This document shows positions 45,283-57,779 of a stretch of 64,000 nt of DNA, piece by piece. The position numbers and the translations under genes were made by a program. This DNA is from Pararge aegeria (Eukaryota; Arthropoda; Insecta; Lepidoptera; Nymphalidae). How positions within the stretch are numbered: the first letter of the stretch is position 1; every line of letters begins with the position of its first letter. The DNA lies in contig NC_053197.1 in the NCBI RefSeq assembly GCF_905163445.1, positions 2,542,001 through 2,606,000 on the forward strand, in the 5' to 3' direction. The notes beneath the pieces are model-generated. The model ran no database searches, was not told the origin of the DNA, and saw only the letters and a program-made list of their open reading frames with translations.

Positions 45283-46100
45283 GATGATCATGAAGTACAT
45301 AGATGAGAAGATACATACAAAACAGGGTATCCAACATATGGCAAGATTTCTAGACGCTGGGGTTGTATAGTCATTAAGGTTTGATGAATGCAAATTAAGC
45401 TACAAGGCGACTTTACTATTACATTTATTTCTTAACAGCTTCTTTTTGACGATTGCTTTGATAAACTTTTTAGGAACTGGGGTTTTGTCAGAAGTTACCT
45501 CATAAAAATATTTTTATGTAAAAAAGTAGGGAATTTCGTTGAAATGGAAGGATTTGTTTATAAGTAATGAATAAATATCGTTTTGACGTTATTTCCGGCG
45601 CAGCAATCTGTGCCGATGAATTTATAACTCGAAAGATGTTTTGGGCAGTCATGTAAAACATACTAGTTCAAGTTAATGAAACAAAGTTTCTTCACACATT
45701 TTACAGTATTAAGTACGGATCTACTTCTATAGATATATAGCATTATATCATCGACGAAAATCTGGCACAGCGGCATCCATAAACATTATTTACTATTAAC
45801 AATGTCATTAACTATTAATTATGTAACCGATTGGCCATTGTATGAGTTAATTTATGAAAATTTATACTCAGTATGTTTGTAGATTTAACGTAAATCATTT
45901 TTGTTTTTATCGGCACATGTAAAACGGTCGCTGTAAAACAGTGCGCTTGGTACAAGATTTGTTAGCTCGCAATCGAGGAGCGCTTGCAAGCCTCGAAACA
46001 CTTAAACACCGGAGTAAAATGAATCTTATCCTTATTAATTAACAGCTTAAAATTGCCAACAATCCTTCAGCTAGGAATTTTAGCAGAACTTTGTAAAATA
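45283..46100. other. unassigned DNA
   Basis: Nothing recognised. Confidence 0.3.
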
Positions 46101-46104
46101 TAAA

Positions 46105-46365
46105 TGGATATACAGTAAAGCGGTGATAGCCCTGTGGGTAGGAGCTCGACTACACTTTCGGGGGCCGAGTTCAAATCCCAGCACGTTCCTCACGTTTTAA
46201 GTAATTAAAATATCACTTGCTTCAACGGTGAAGGAAAACATCGTGAGGTAACCTGGATCCCTGAGTTCTACATAATGTTCTCAAGGTTCCACCGGGCCGT
46301 AACCCCTTCTCATTGTGGGAGGATACCCGTGCCTATCTGAAGAAGAAGATGATGATGATGATGAT
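46105..46365 (+). repeat. SINE-2 copy with (GAT)n tail
   Basis: agcggtgatagccctgtggg, ggccgagttcaaatcccagc (B box), tcaacggtgaaggaaaacat and the tail gaagatgatgatgatgatga. Confidence 0.7.
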
Positions 46366-46820
46366 ACAGGATTTATAACTCTAAAACAAAGATCTTAAGT
46401 TCCCATTTACTTTGAGTTTAATATGCGAAAACGATTCGTCTATTGTGCGACCAAATCTTTTGTTAAGGCTACCTCATTCAGTTGTTACCTAGGCGAGTTC
46501 ATTATGGTTTCACTACGTGTTCATTATTAAGTGATGCTAGTTATTACTTTTAGTTTTTCTGTATAAGCTGATTTATTATTTATCGCCTGTAAAGTTAAAT
46601 GAAGTTTTGTTAATAAATAAACGTACAAAAGAGGTTTTGACTGACAAAATCCCTGTTATCATAATTTGATGTCTGATGAGCCGGAACACGTATTTTATAA
46701 GCTTTATTTAAACTTAACTTCTTCGTTAATCTAGTGATGAGAAGTGGTTTTGGGATATATTTAGGACGTGGCTATAAAATGTTAGTATAGTTATAGTTAA
46801 AGGAGAGCATAGAAAGCAGT
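46366..46820. other. unassigned DNA
   Basis: Nothing recognised. Confidence 0.3.
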
Positions 46821-46824
46821 TATA

Positions 46825-47140
46825 AGGCATATTGGTAAGGCAACGGATTTCCTTTCGTGGAGACCGACTTCGAGCTATGGCACCAACCACTGACTTTTCG
46901 GAGTTATGTGCGTTTTTTTTAATTCAAGCAATTTAAATATTATTTATTTTAAGCGGTGAAGGAAAACATCGTGAGAACCTGCATGCCTGAGAGTTCTCCA
47001 CAATGTTCTCAAGAGCGTGTGAAGTCTACGAAACCGCAATGGGCCAGCGTGGTAGGCCTCTCATTCTCTATCTCTATCTCGACTTCTCATTCTCACCCAT
47101 GCCCTGTAGTTGATGGGTTGAATGGGTTGATGATTATAGT
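46825..47140 (+). repeat. SINE-2 copy
   Basis: agcggtgaaggaaaacatcg, aacctgcatgcctgagagtt, gggccagcgtggtaggc. The head is degraded (gagaccgacttcgagct). Confidence 0.65.
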
Positions 47141-47227
47141 TAAAGTTAAAGTATTACATATTTTAAAAAACGGGATTCGTCATTTTTATGTGCTATAAAG
47201 TATCTTAATAACAAGATGGCAACTTAG

Positions 47228-47470
47228 TTATTTTATGGATAGCCGAATGGCGTAGTGGGCAGCGACCCTGCTTTGTGGGTCCAAAACCGAGTTATAAACA
47301 TGATTTTTTTTTCAGTGTCTGGGTGTTTATCTTGATGTTTTAAGTATTTATCTATATTATATTCACAAAAATATTTATCAGCTCTCATAGTACCCATAGC
47401 ACAAGCTACGCTTACTTTGGGGCTAGTTGGTGATGTGTGTATTGTCGTAGTATATTTATTATTTTATGAA
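47228..47470 (+). repeat. SINE-3 copy
   Basis: agccgaatggcgtagtgggc (A box), cagcgaccctgctttgtggg, acaagctacgcttactttgg and gatgtgtgtattgtcgtagt. Confidence 0.7.
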
Positions 47471-47654
47471 AATTCGCAGGAATGATTCTTTAGTGGTTTT
47501 CTGGGACAAAAAGTACTAGTAGTAAGAATTTTTTTTTAAATAAATAAACATATAAATATACTACGACTTAAAGCACACTAACCCCAAAGTAACCTTTACT
47601 TTTATCAAGGATAATTCCAGTGGCTAAGCCAAATAGGACAAACAAACATACAAA

Positions 47655-47975
47655 TCAACAAAGAATATGTTTTAACAAATTTATTACAGCGAGGTTACTA
47701 TACAATTGATACATTTTTTTAATGACAAGGTTGCTTGGAAGCATCCGGCTCCGCGTTCATTTCTCACAAGATAAAAAAATGAATGTTATAATGTAAAATG
47801 TAAATTGTTGATGTTGGAAAAGAGCAACTGCTGAGTTTCTTGCCGGCTTCTTGTCGGTAGAATCTGCCATCGAACCGGTGGTAGAGTAACTACACAAAGA
47901 CAAACTTGACGTTTCAAAAGTGCTTATATTAGGCATACTTGAAATAAATAAATTTTGAATTTTGAATTTTCAAAC
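47655..47975 (+). repeat. LT-1 LINE 3' end
   Basis: acaaatttattacagcgagg, ggttgcttggaagcatccgg, gagtttcttgccggcttctt, gcttatattaggcatacttg and the tail aattttgaattttgaatttt. It is the forward mirror of 37345-37740. Confidence 0.7.
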
Positions 47976-48042
47976 ACTTTCGCATTTATATAAGTAGTAG
48001 TGGATGCCTTCGTTTTTCGGCCTCATTTATTACGATACAAGT

Positions 48043-48425
48043 CTAGTCAAGTCAAAAATTTATTTATTCAAATAGCCACATAGATGGCACTTTTGATGCG
48101 TTCATTGATTTTACATAGATAGATTTCACATAGTAATGAGTAGTGATGGTGATAATTACATTCGTAAACTTAAAACTAAAGCAACGAGGGTTCCTAACGC
48201 GCCCTGGTCTAAGAAGAAGCCCAAAACCAACTTAGCCGAGTGTTCTTTTTGTTATCACCATCTCAAATTACCATTTGAAAATATTTATTTTGATGCAACC
48301 TGGTTAGATAGCAATAATTCTCATCCAAACTTTTCATCGCTTACGTAATTTTTTATCATAAGACTGCTATAAGCTTTCACTTAATACAAACTTTCAACTT
48401 TTTTAGAAACATCTGCAAGATATAA
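48043..48425 (-). repeat. LT-2 LINE 3' end, long copy
   Basis: Tail agtcaagtcaaaaatttatt, then tgatggtgataattacattc, gtctaagaagaagcccaaaa, tgttatcaccatctcaaatt and gcttacgtaat. Copies at 51.5, 58.45 and 60.45 kb share these blocks. Confidence 0.65.
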
Positions 48426-51400
48426 ACCGGAAATTTATTGTAAAATTGTATACAATTTCCGATAAATCCTTTTTTTTCCCTTAGATAAAGAAAAGTATTC
48501 TACTCTTCTCCTATGTTACTTCCTGTAACTATTATTATACAGTTACGAGTTTACTGTAACTATTAAGAACTGTTCCAGCCTGCGCATCCGTCCTTTCATC
48601 TAACTGTACCAAAAATCAACTTTCTTTGTTGCTTAGATAGAGCATGAAGCAAGGAAAAACAAACAAACACATTTACGCATTTTATTTTTGATAAGGATGA
48701 AAGAGGAGGGAAAGCTTTATACAGCGTTCGGCAAAAATAGATATCAAACAGCATTTATATGAGCAACATGACCCAAGATTTAATTAAAAAAGGCTCTACG
48801 GTATAAGAAAATAGACTTATTAAACATCCTTTCGCAACAGGCTATTAACTTTTTAAAAAAGAAAACAGCGACGCCGACACTCGCTTAGTGGCTAGTGCGG
48901 AAACAGGAAAAAAGATTCTCTTACCCATCCCATAACACAGTTAATGACTGGTCTCTCCTCGTTTGAGATCTGGCCCAAGTTAAAAGAGATACAGGTAACA
49001 GCTCTCATAGCAAAAAGTGAAAATAAATCTTCATACTACTATTTTAAGTATCTAATATTATAAACTTTTATAGCTTAGTGGGTGAGGTTTTGGCTTTTCT
49101 TTCGGAGTGATCAAAACTGATCCCCGTTACAACCTGAAAGTTAGGATTGTTATACGCGTGTGTTAGTAATTTTACATAATTTTGTAAGAGATAGGTCAAC
49201 TCTGTTTTATTCTATTTTTAATTTTTTACTTTGTTTTTTATTTAAAATAACGAAACATTTTGACTGCATTTTGTATGTAAATTATATTTCCTTATAATTA
49301 ATGAAATTAAATGAGTTATTTTGTCTTTATCAGAAATAATTTATTATCATTTACATTTTTTCTGAGAAATAGAAATAAGTAACAATGTTTAACTCGTTCA
49401 AATCCAAATTCTAACTCACTTAAATATTAACTTTTGACCTAAGCCGGGAATCGGACCGTAGACCTCGAACTTTCCTCACAATCGAAGTGAAAAGCAGATT
49501 CTGTAACTCGGACATAAAACCCATTTCATCCTCGACTTAAATGTCACATTTTACCTCAAATAAACTGGACTGTTTAAGGCCCTTGTAAATCTACTATTGA
49601 ATCCAAATTATAAAACGTACAAACACAGGAATAATCATCTAGCAGAGATACGCTATTTCTTATCACTTGAAACCAAATCATTTCTGTATATAAGTCCCGG
49701 TTAACTTAAATAGACGCATTAAATGTTAGTCTACGGCTGTCTTGGGATTAACTAACCTGGAAAAAGGTACTTTGTTTTCCTTTGTAGTGTACCTATTTAG
49801 TAGCATTTACTAAAGATGTATTTAACTTCTAGATTCTGATGACTGTAATACATGTTTTACATTCTTACTAATACTATTAACGTGGGAGTGCGTTAGTTAG
49901 TTTATCATTCGATCATACAGCGTCAAAAATATAACTGTCTGACGTTACGTTTGGATAGAAATAGTTTATAGAATCGAGAACGATTATTTTTATGGAATAG
50001 ATTCAAAGCGATTGCAAAAATATTTATTAACAAGTATCCGATCCCACACTTGGTATTCCGGTTGCGTGGCTGCCTATCTACAATATAACAGTTTAAGTTT
50101 ATGTTGTCACTCGAATTGCAGACTTAATGGCCCCTAAATACTGAAATTGCTTCACGGATTGGATTTAAACTGGGCACAAGTCTTAAGATGCGTTATTATG
50201 ACAAAGGACTTTTTATCTTGAAAGAACGACAAAAACACTTTTAGCTCGGCCAGAGAATCGAACCGCGTTATTAATAGTAAGCAGTTGATATTTTTTAGTA
50301 AGCAGTGATAAGCTTCGTTGGTAAGTACTGCAACTAACAGTTTCCGAATCAGTGAGTTTAATTTTAGTTCGGGTCATAAATTGGTATTGTACTTAGTCTG
50401 ATTCTGCTAAAAGAGAACGAATTCCGTTAATGCTGGGACAATTAAGTGAGATAATTAAACCACATTAAAGTAGAGCAGTGTCTATGTTCTAAAACCTTAT
50501 CTTCTAAAAGATCCTCGCTCTTAAAAGATAATTTAAGCCTATATCCAGTAGTGGTAGTTTAAAACAATGATGAGTAATATTAGCCGAGACCGCCATCTTA
50601 ACGTGATCTGCATAGCACAAAGCAAAGATAAGAGCCAAATTAAGAATCCAAAATAAATCTATAAAAATCAATTTACTCCAATCCAACAATCTAAATGTTT
50701 ATATTGATAAAATATGCTTTATGTACCTACTATATTCACTTTTCTGTCTGAAGATTTTGGATTGGATTTAATACTAATTTTCGGGCATAGATCAACGTTC
50801 TTGAACAAACTTCTTACCTGCATAAAAACTATAAATATCTAAAGACAAAATTGAAGTGTATAGCTTTATAATATTTGCATTCATACTGTATCCAGTTTTG
50901 AAACTCAATGCATATCTCGGATCCGCAAATCTTTTCCTCCCGCGGTACCTATTTTCATCTCAGATATACATTTTGCATCGACTCAGACTTTCGATATTAT
51001 TTTCTGTTTTACACACGCTTTGAAATGCTTTTAATTTATGACTTTTACCTGTTTAAATACTTAAATGTTTTCAAACAAGTTGATCCAAAACAACCAAATT
51101 TGAAGAAGGCATTTTTTGTTTTAAATGCTTAAATTTTTCAGTGAATTATTAACACAAAAACACATACATTATATAGAAAGAATTGCATAAATATATAATT
51201 AATATGAAAACAATACATCGAAAGTCAACCACTTGTAATAGTTTAATAACATCCATGAAAATAATAAGTTGCATATAGCTTTGTCTATTTGCAAATTTAT
51301 TTCTTTGGAATGCATTTCCAAAACCTGATATTCCTGATTCTAAAAATCTAATCTTAATAAGTTCAAAATTTATATAAAACGTAAGAGTAAAAGTCGTATT

Positions 51401-51478
51401 ATAATATTAAGGATTACATGTATGATAAAGAAGCTTGGGAATGAATTTTTCTAACTTCATAGCTCAACATTAACTCGA
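48426..51478. other. about 3 kb of unassigned DNA
   Basis: No gene or confident repeat. At about 49070-49140 a degenerate SINE-2-like head (gcttagtgggtgaggttttg) is possible. The small open frames here (50504-50689, 50908-51132) have no domain. Confidence 0.35.
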
Positions 51479-51479
51479 T

Positions 51480-51668
51480 TGTGAGATGGTGAAAAAAAAA
51501 AACAAAGGGCGCGTTCGGAACCCTTCTAGCTTTAGTTTTAACTTAACAAATGTAGTTATCACCATCACTAACATTAGTGTTACATATTAAATGTATGAAC
51601 GCTTCAAAAGTGCCTCTGATAAGGTCTACACGAATAAAACATTTTTGAATTTCAATTTCAAAAACCTG
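51480..51668 (+). repeat. LT-2 LINE 3' end
   Basis: cgcgttcggaacccttctag, tgtagttatcaccatcacta, caaaagtgcctctgataagg and aataaaacatttttgaattt. Confidence 0.55.
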
Positions 51669-51789
51669 AGTCATTTTAGAACAAAACAGTGAACGCTTTC
51701 CATCTAAGACATTTAGACGTTATATCAGGTGAGATTATATTCAGAGCCAACCAATATTAAATGTTAATATATTAATAATATTAATATAT

Positions 51790-52050
51790 TTATAGTTGAG
51801 CAACAAAGCTCGTCCGGAGAAGTACTGCTGTCATGCATTATTTCTGCCGCAAAGCAGTATTGCTGTCGCCAAGAAGCGCTGATGTGTTCCGTTCTGCAAG
51901 CAAATGATGCTTGACACCTACACTGTAGAATAATAACCACTTTGCAGGAATACCATGCGAAGTGATGCTTTCTTTCCAGGCGATTTGTTTTCACGCATTG
52001 TCAGGTGGTTCATATACGTGGTCCGTCAATAATTATTATAAAAAGGGCGA
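51790..52050 (+). repeat. REP-1 copy, full length
   Basis: aaagctcgtccggagaagta, tctgccgcaaagcagtattg, ttgacacctacactgtagaa and gtggtccgtcaataattatt. Confidence 0.65.
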
Positions 52051-52299
52051 CAGTATTGTCTTTTGTCTCTGCACCCGCTTCCGGAGAATAGACATTATGC
52101 GGTATAACTTATGTCAATGTCAATATTGAATACTCCTGACTTGAATGGTTTTCGAATGCACTTCCGACTTTGAAATTAAAATGGAAACTCATGGAAGTAA
52201 TTATTATAAGTGAGTGGTTATTTAATATCACTGTGGTTTCCAAGCTCGACTCTCTATGTCATTGATATTGTAACCAATAACTGATGTATGGTTTTTGTT

Positions 52300-52484
52300 A
52301 AGAGCGTGACGTTGAGTGCGGTGAATACGCAAGTGAACCCCGTGCTCTCACTTATAGGGCTATCGAGGGACACACAGAGTTTTTAGTGGGTGCAAGTCCC
52401 ACATAACTACTCCGTTTCCCCAACGGAGTGGTATGCGTCAGGCATTTTCTCTATATAAAAAAAAAAAAAAAAAGAGCGTGACGT
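52300..52484 (+). mobile_element. short poly(A) retro-insertion with 13-bp target duplication
   Basis: The 13-bp sequence aagagcgtgacgt flanks the insert at 52300-52312 and 52472-52484. The insert (52313-52471) ends in a 17-base A run and contains gtgggtgcaagtcccacata and ccgtttccccaacggagtgg. It is probably a 5'-truncated LINE 3' end or a short SINE. The intact duplication implies a recent event. Confidence 0.7.
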
Positions 52485-53135
52485 GACCGAATTCGATTTC
52501 AGAACTATGCAAATAAAGAATATAAATAACAAAAATTAATTAAAAATGCTACGTAGCTGAACAGCCCTATGCTCTTTACTAGCATCACATTCTTATTTCA
52601 AATTTTAATCGCGTAAAAAAAGGCTTAAATAATTTGTAATACCTGCACATAAGGCATCTTTTGTTTTACCTGAACCAAAATTTCATATATATCTAAGAAA
52701 ACTTTGGTAACTAGTTACCAACTTACTGAAAAAGATGTGCCGTCTAGCAATTGAGTATTTCCATAAGATGCCATGTATAGAAACAGCTTAGTGGTATGGT
52801 GGTAAGGTGGTAAGATGGTAGCGGGCTAACCTGTAGTGAAGCCATTACATGTTAGCCCGCGACCACCTTAGACTGTATCTTACCTGTTTAGGAGTTCTTA
52901 GCAGGTTTACTAGAGGAGACAAGGACTATCATGTAGAACAATAATTTAAAAAAAAAAACTAAACAACACGAGCAAGCATGTCTAAGTTAGAAAGCTAAGT
53001 ATGAATGTGAAAGTGTGTTTTTTTTTGTTTGTCCTTACTTTAGACCCTAACTTGGCAACCTCAAAAGTCTATTACTTGATTTTTGCATAGACTTAAAGTT
53101 AAAAGAAAGGAAAGAAACATAGGCTACTATTTATG
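52485..53135. other. unassigned DNA with SINE-1 scraps
   Basis: 52735-52935 has scattered SINE-1-like pieces (gtagcgggctaacctg, gttagcccgcgaccacctta), partly inverted relative to each other. Confidence 0.4.
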
Positions 53136-53139
53136 CCAG

Positions 53140-53440
53140 GAAATAAATAAATAAATATACTACGACAATACATACATATATACTATAGCCATCTAGCCCA
53201 TAGATGAAATGAATATTTTTATTAATGATATAAATAAATACTTAATAAACTGATAAAAAAAAAAAAATTTTTAATCATTATATAAATATATATATTTTTT
53301 TTAATATGCTGATAAACACCCAGACACTGGAAACATTCATGTTCATCACACATACATTTTCCAGTTGTGGGAATCGGCCACCCACGGCCTTAGACTCAGA
53401 AAGCAGGGTCGCTGCCCAATGCGCAAGTCGGCCGTCCCAT
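53140..53440 (-). repeat. SINE-3 copy
   Basis: ctacgacaatacatacatat, acacccagacactggaaaca, cattttccagttgtgggaat and gggtcgctgcccaatgcgc (reverse of the A-box region). Confidence 0.7.
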
Positions 53441-53874
53441 GGGATTTGTGAAAAAAACGCGGGCAACATCTAGCGAAGCTATAAAAATCACCATAATTAA
53501 CAAATATTTAAAAGGATTCAAGATGTGTACGACACCCCTTGAAATTTCCAGACATTTGGGCAAACGAATTCCATAGTCAACGAAGACCCACGTCACATGA
53601 CATAAATAACTAAATTAGCCGGTCCATTTGAGGCCCTCGTGACCTCAACTTGGTCTTAAAACCCACTTAGGGTGAGTGAATAAAAGTTCGAGGGCAGACA
53701 TTTAATTTATTGCGTAGAGCTCATGCATAAAAGGTTTGTAATAAACATTTTTCTAGATTAACCTTTCGGATTTTCAACAATAAGGTTTAATAATGTATTT
53801 GGCTAGCTGTTTTGATATAATTGTGTTGAAAAAATATTGTAAAGAAGCAGGAATTGCGCAAAGAAAAATATTCT

Positions 53875-54066
53875 TTGCGATTGAAAATACAATGAAAATT
53901 AAGCATAATTTGCTATACTCCGCGAAAAGCAGACGAATCTGTACGGTGCAATCCATGACCTTTTCAATCTCTATACCTCCCACGCACCAAACAGATCTTC
54001 GGAAATGTATTCTCTACGCACATTTCGCTTTGACACCGGAGCACCCTCTGGACATGTTGACTTTAT
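53875..54066 (+). repeat. SNAP-1 copy
   Basis: gaaaattaagcataatttgc, actccgcgaaaagcagacga, aatctgtacggtgcaatcc, caccaaacagatcttcggaa and catttcgctttgacaccgga. The matching inverted arm is displaced: atgaagcttaattttcattc lies at 54478-54498, past HEL-2. Confidence 0.6.
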
Positions 54067-54408
54067 TATATTATAAATTATATAATATAATAAAGTTAAA
54101 TATATTTTCGATTATATTATAAATGTGAAAGTGTGGATGTTTGTTACTCATTCACGCAAAAATGGCTGAACAGACATGGAAAAGAACATAGGTTACTTGT
54201 TAGGGAAAATAAAAATTGTTTACGAGCTAAGCCGCGGACAGCCAGCTTTGAAATTAGGTATTTCTCTCACCTATGCTATGGAAAAGGACATGAACTTTCT
54301 GTTCCGATCTCTCAAATAGTTCCAGTGGTAGAATTAAAAATTGTCGACGAGCGAAGCTTCAGACCCAATTCTGAAGTAATCGCAGATGAAATATCGGGTA
54401 GAAGCTAG
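54064..54408 (+). mobile_element. HEL-2 copy
   Basis: It begins in a ttatattataaattatataa palindrome, then tgtgaaagtgtggatgtttg, tcacgcaaaaatggctgaac, gatctctcaaatagttccag and the end agaagCTAG|T. It seems to be inserted into SNAP-1, whose second arm follows at 54478. Confidence 0.65.
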
Positions 54409-54499
54409 TAATAAATATTTGTTGACTTTACAATTATTTATTCCAATATCAACATCTCTTGAGTATATGAAGCTTAGTATATGAAGCTTAATTTTCATT

Positions 54500-55085
54500 C
54501 GCTCACAAAAAGATAAGCCAGAGCTGACGTACAGCATCCACTGTATGCAACTAGGTAAAGCAAAGATATTAAAGTAGATAGATAAATAAATATAATGGTC
54601 CATTTAAGAAAATTGCGAAAGGTAAGTTTGATTGGAGTTTCATTCCAATAATAATAATCATAATCATTTATTGTACCAATAAATATTAAACCATCAATTT
54701 TTTTTTTTGTAATCTCTTTTATAGAGCTGAGTCACTAAAGTGACTATTTAGCTCTTGTGGGTCTACAATTACTACCTCACAAACAAGCTTAGTCTACGTC
54801 TACCTACATATAACATTAATTAAATATTACACAGAATTAAAAAAAAATCTGTGGATTTAGGTTTCTACATCGAAGATTTGTTAAACCAGTCTGTAAAGTA
54901 CATGACCTAACAACTTACTTCTTTAGCTGGTTGTTACTGATTATATTGTGGATTTTGGTTGTCTTAAGATTTTTTTCCCAAAGATACCTTTAGTAACGCC
55001 ACTGCAAAACTCGCTGACCTATATTGAGTTTATGGACTGGGCAAATTTAAAATGTTAACTTTTCCAACTCCGCGAAACGAGGTTG
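54500..55085. other. unassigned DNA
   Basis: Nothing recognised. Confidence 0.3.
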
Positions 55086-55090
55086 AATGT

Positions 55091-55255
55091 TAAATCAAAA
55101 TTACAAAAATCCAAGTAGAAAATTCAAATGGGAACGCCAAGAGGCGAGTGAACCGCAAATTTAGAGTGGCAATTGTTTTCGTGCCTTGGCAACGGTCAAA
55201 GTGCCCGTGATTTACATGTCCGCTCTTCAATTAGCCACAGCGAGTCGCGTGATAT
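55091..55255 (+). repeat. direct duplication, copy 1
   Basis: agtgaaccgcaaatttagag, tggcaattgttttcgtgcct, tggcaacggtcaaagtg and tcaattagccacag recur at 56366-56517 in the same order. No other copy was noticed in the window. Confidence 0.75.
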
Positions 55256-55369
55256 AACTATATTTCCTACATCGGGTGAATTCCACAAATGCACTCAAAG
55301 TAGGAATGTGATGGGGGAACATTTTTCTATAACCATTAAGTTATTCTTCTGAATTTAATTCAGATTCAA

Positions 55370-55620
55370 ATTAAAAAATGTTTTATTTATGTAGACCTAC
55401 AAGGAAATACAAAGACGGATGTAGAATACACAACTGCTGAGCTTCTTGCCGGCTTCTTCTCGGTAGAATTGGCCTTACGAGTCACACACACAAACAGACA
55501 GACTTGACGTTTCAAAAGTGCTTATAATAATTGAATTTTTACTAAAAGCGACCTTATCGCTACTAAGCGAAACGATAAGGCCGCCTTTTGTAATCTACTT
55601 AAGCGTTTCGTTTGATCTGC
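55370..55620 (+). repeat. LT-1 LINE end followed by LT-3 fragment
   Basis: gcttcttgccggcttcttct, cttgacgtttcaaaagtgct, then from 55548 gcgaccttatcgctactaag and cgataaggccgccttttgta. Confidence 0.55.
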
Positions 55621-55935
55621 GATCTGCGAGAGCTCACTGGGTAAGTCTTTGGCTTTAAGCTCAATTCCTAGCACGCACATCTAACTTTTTCAAATTATGC
55701 ATAGGGATATATCATATCCTTTGCTTGAACGATGAAAGATAACATCGTAAGGAAACCTGCATGCCTTAGAGTTCTCTATAATTTAGTGAAAGGGCGTGTG
55801 AAGTCTATCAATCACTCCTTCAGCGTTACGGACTACATGGTACGGTCTAAGCGATTTTCATTCTGTAAGGAGACCCGTGCTTTGTAGTGGCCCAGTATTT
55901 GGGTAGATAAAGACAACCTACTGGGCATTATTTGT
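55620..55935 (+). repeat. SINE-2 copy
   Basis: gagctcactgggtaagtctt, tcaattcctagcacgcacat, ttgcttgaacgatgaaagat, aacctgcatgccttagagtt and gacccgtgctttgtagtggc. Confidence 0.65.
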
Positions 55936-56039
55936 GATGATGACTTGCGTCACCCATCCAATTACATAGTCAGGATACCCAGCGAAACGTTTGTGATTTT
56001 TATCACTTGTTAGTCATATTGGCTAGAATATCGGTTAAG

Positions 56040-56300
56040 TGTGCAGGCAAAAGCAAGACAGGTGGGCAAAAAGAGTTGCTTAGGCGAAAATGGTATCCGT
56101 GGGAAAGGAAGTGATCTAGAGGACGGCAGAGAATTAGGTGGAGCGATGATTTTGTCAAAATGATGGGAGCAACATGTTGCGCAATTATTGCTTGCCATGG
56201 CCAAGACTGACGCATGATAGAGATGCATGGAAAGCAATGTAGGGCTTCCTCCAAAGGGCGTAACGAAGTCATATAAAAGATGAGTGTAGAGTGTAGAAGT
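56040..56300 (+). pseudogene. RTE-type LINE ORF C-terminal remnant
   Basis: + frames give RQRIRWSDDFVKMMGATCC and, after a frame change, RDAWKAM then GFLQRA. This is the RP--RW-DDI----G--W plus RD-WK-MEEAF signature that closes RTE-like LINE proteins. Stops and frame shifts show it is dead. The minus-strand open frames over it are shadows. Confidence 0.5.
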
Positions 56301-56365
56301 GATAGAAATCATTCATCCATTGATCGGGTCAACGCTGCTTAACCATATACTTTTAAAGTTAAATA

Positions 56366-56520
56366 TTTAATCAAAATTACAGAAACCTAAATTCAAATGG
56401 GACCGGCAAGAGGCAAGTGAACCGCAAATTTAGAGTGGCAATTGTTTTGGTGCCTTGGCAGCGGTCAAAGTGCGCTGTGATTTATATGTCCGCTTTCCAA
56501 TTAGCCACTGCGAACGGTTT
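56366..56520 (+). repeat. direct duplication, copy 2
   Basis: Second copy of 55091-55255, 1,275 bp downstream, with about one difference in ten by eye. The 1.1 kb in between is filled with LINE and SINE insertions. Confidence 0.75.
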
Positions 56521-56524
56521 TATT

Positions 56525-57775
56525 TATCGCACTCTTTTCATTTTCTGCACTTTTGGGGTAGGAGTCCATTCAGACGTTCCGATACGATATTACTAACTTG
56601 AAATGTTATTTTTGTGAGAAAAAGAATAAAGAGTCTTTCTAAAGAATAAAAATAAATTATAAAGAGATTATTAAAGAATTAATAACGATAATTTCTTCAC
56701 TTTATCATTCAATCATGCATTTAGTCAGATGTAAATTTATTCGCCGCCGCAACTTACAAATTCCCAAATTACCATATACGCTACTGTGATGCGAAACAAT
56801 GTTGCGTGTATTTATAATGTGTGTAACAGTGATAAGCTGACTAGAATATTGGCTTTACTAAGCCGCATCTGATACGGTCCTATCGTAATGATGATTTTAT
56901 TCATGTTTTTAGTGTTTAAAATGGTAGGTACCTAATAAGTTTTGTGCAGATCTTGCGTGTCTTGTTATGATTCTGCGTTTGTAGTTTATCGGACCAATGC
57001 TCTTGAAGCAGGGTGCATTCAACATTATGATTTAATTCAAATGTTATAAAATAACTTGTACAATATCCAAACTAACTTATACTAGCTTTTTACACGACGT
57101 TAAATATCGTGAGTATGACATAAAGAAACGACCCATAATCTTCTTGATAATATCGTACCGTAAACTGTAATTAGAACTTTTCTTTTCACCGTAACTTGGT
57201 CACACGCTTAGCTCCGTCCGTAACGTATGTGATTTTTGATTCAGAATGAAATGCACTAAAACCCTCTTAGAATTGGAAGCTTGGTAACTAGGAAAATTTG
57301 ATTAAAGGATTTAGAGAACCGATCTAAGCATTACTGCTCTACGTGAAATATACGGAAGGTGGCTTTTTCTTATTTGTTAGGTTTCTGTTGTCAATTTTTA
57401 GTACAGTTAGGAAATCGACAGATCTCGTTATAAATAACTTGACGTGATATTGTAGAATCTATAGTTTAAGCCTATAAAAATTGTGAAAGCGATTTGTTAA
57501 ACATCTGAGACTAATAATTCAACACTCAATTTTATCGCCCAGACATAGATGTTACAATACAAATATCTTAACCATCAAGACGGAAACTATAAACAAACAA
57601 AATTAAAATCTTAACAAACTCTTAAAAACAGCGCCATCTATTTCATGGTCCATCAACTACATCAATCATTAGAGCCGTTTGAGCAATTAAAGCTTAGTTA
57701 CACTATAACGTCCTGTATCTGAGATCTGAAAACTTTGTTTTCATGTGTAGATAGATAAAAAATGCACTACGGAAT
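56525..57775. other. unassigned AT-rich DNA
   Basis: Nothing recognised. Confidence 0.35.
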
Positions 57776-57779
57776 AGTT

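Noticed and set aside
48136..48348. 70-codon + frame
   Set aside because: It is the reverse of an LT-2 LINE 3' end that occurs in several other copies.
56003..56312. two minus-strand frames of 89-100 codons
   Set aside because: Antisense to a recognisable RTE-like C-terminal coding remnant on the + strand.
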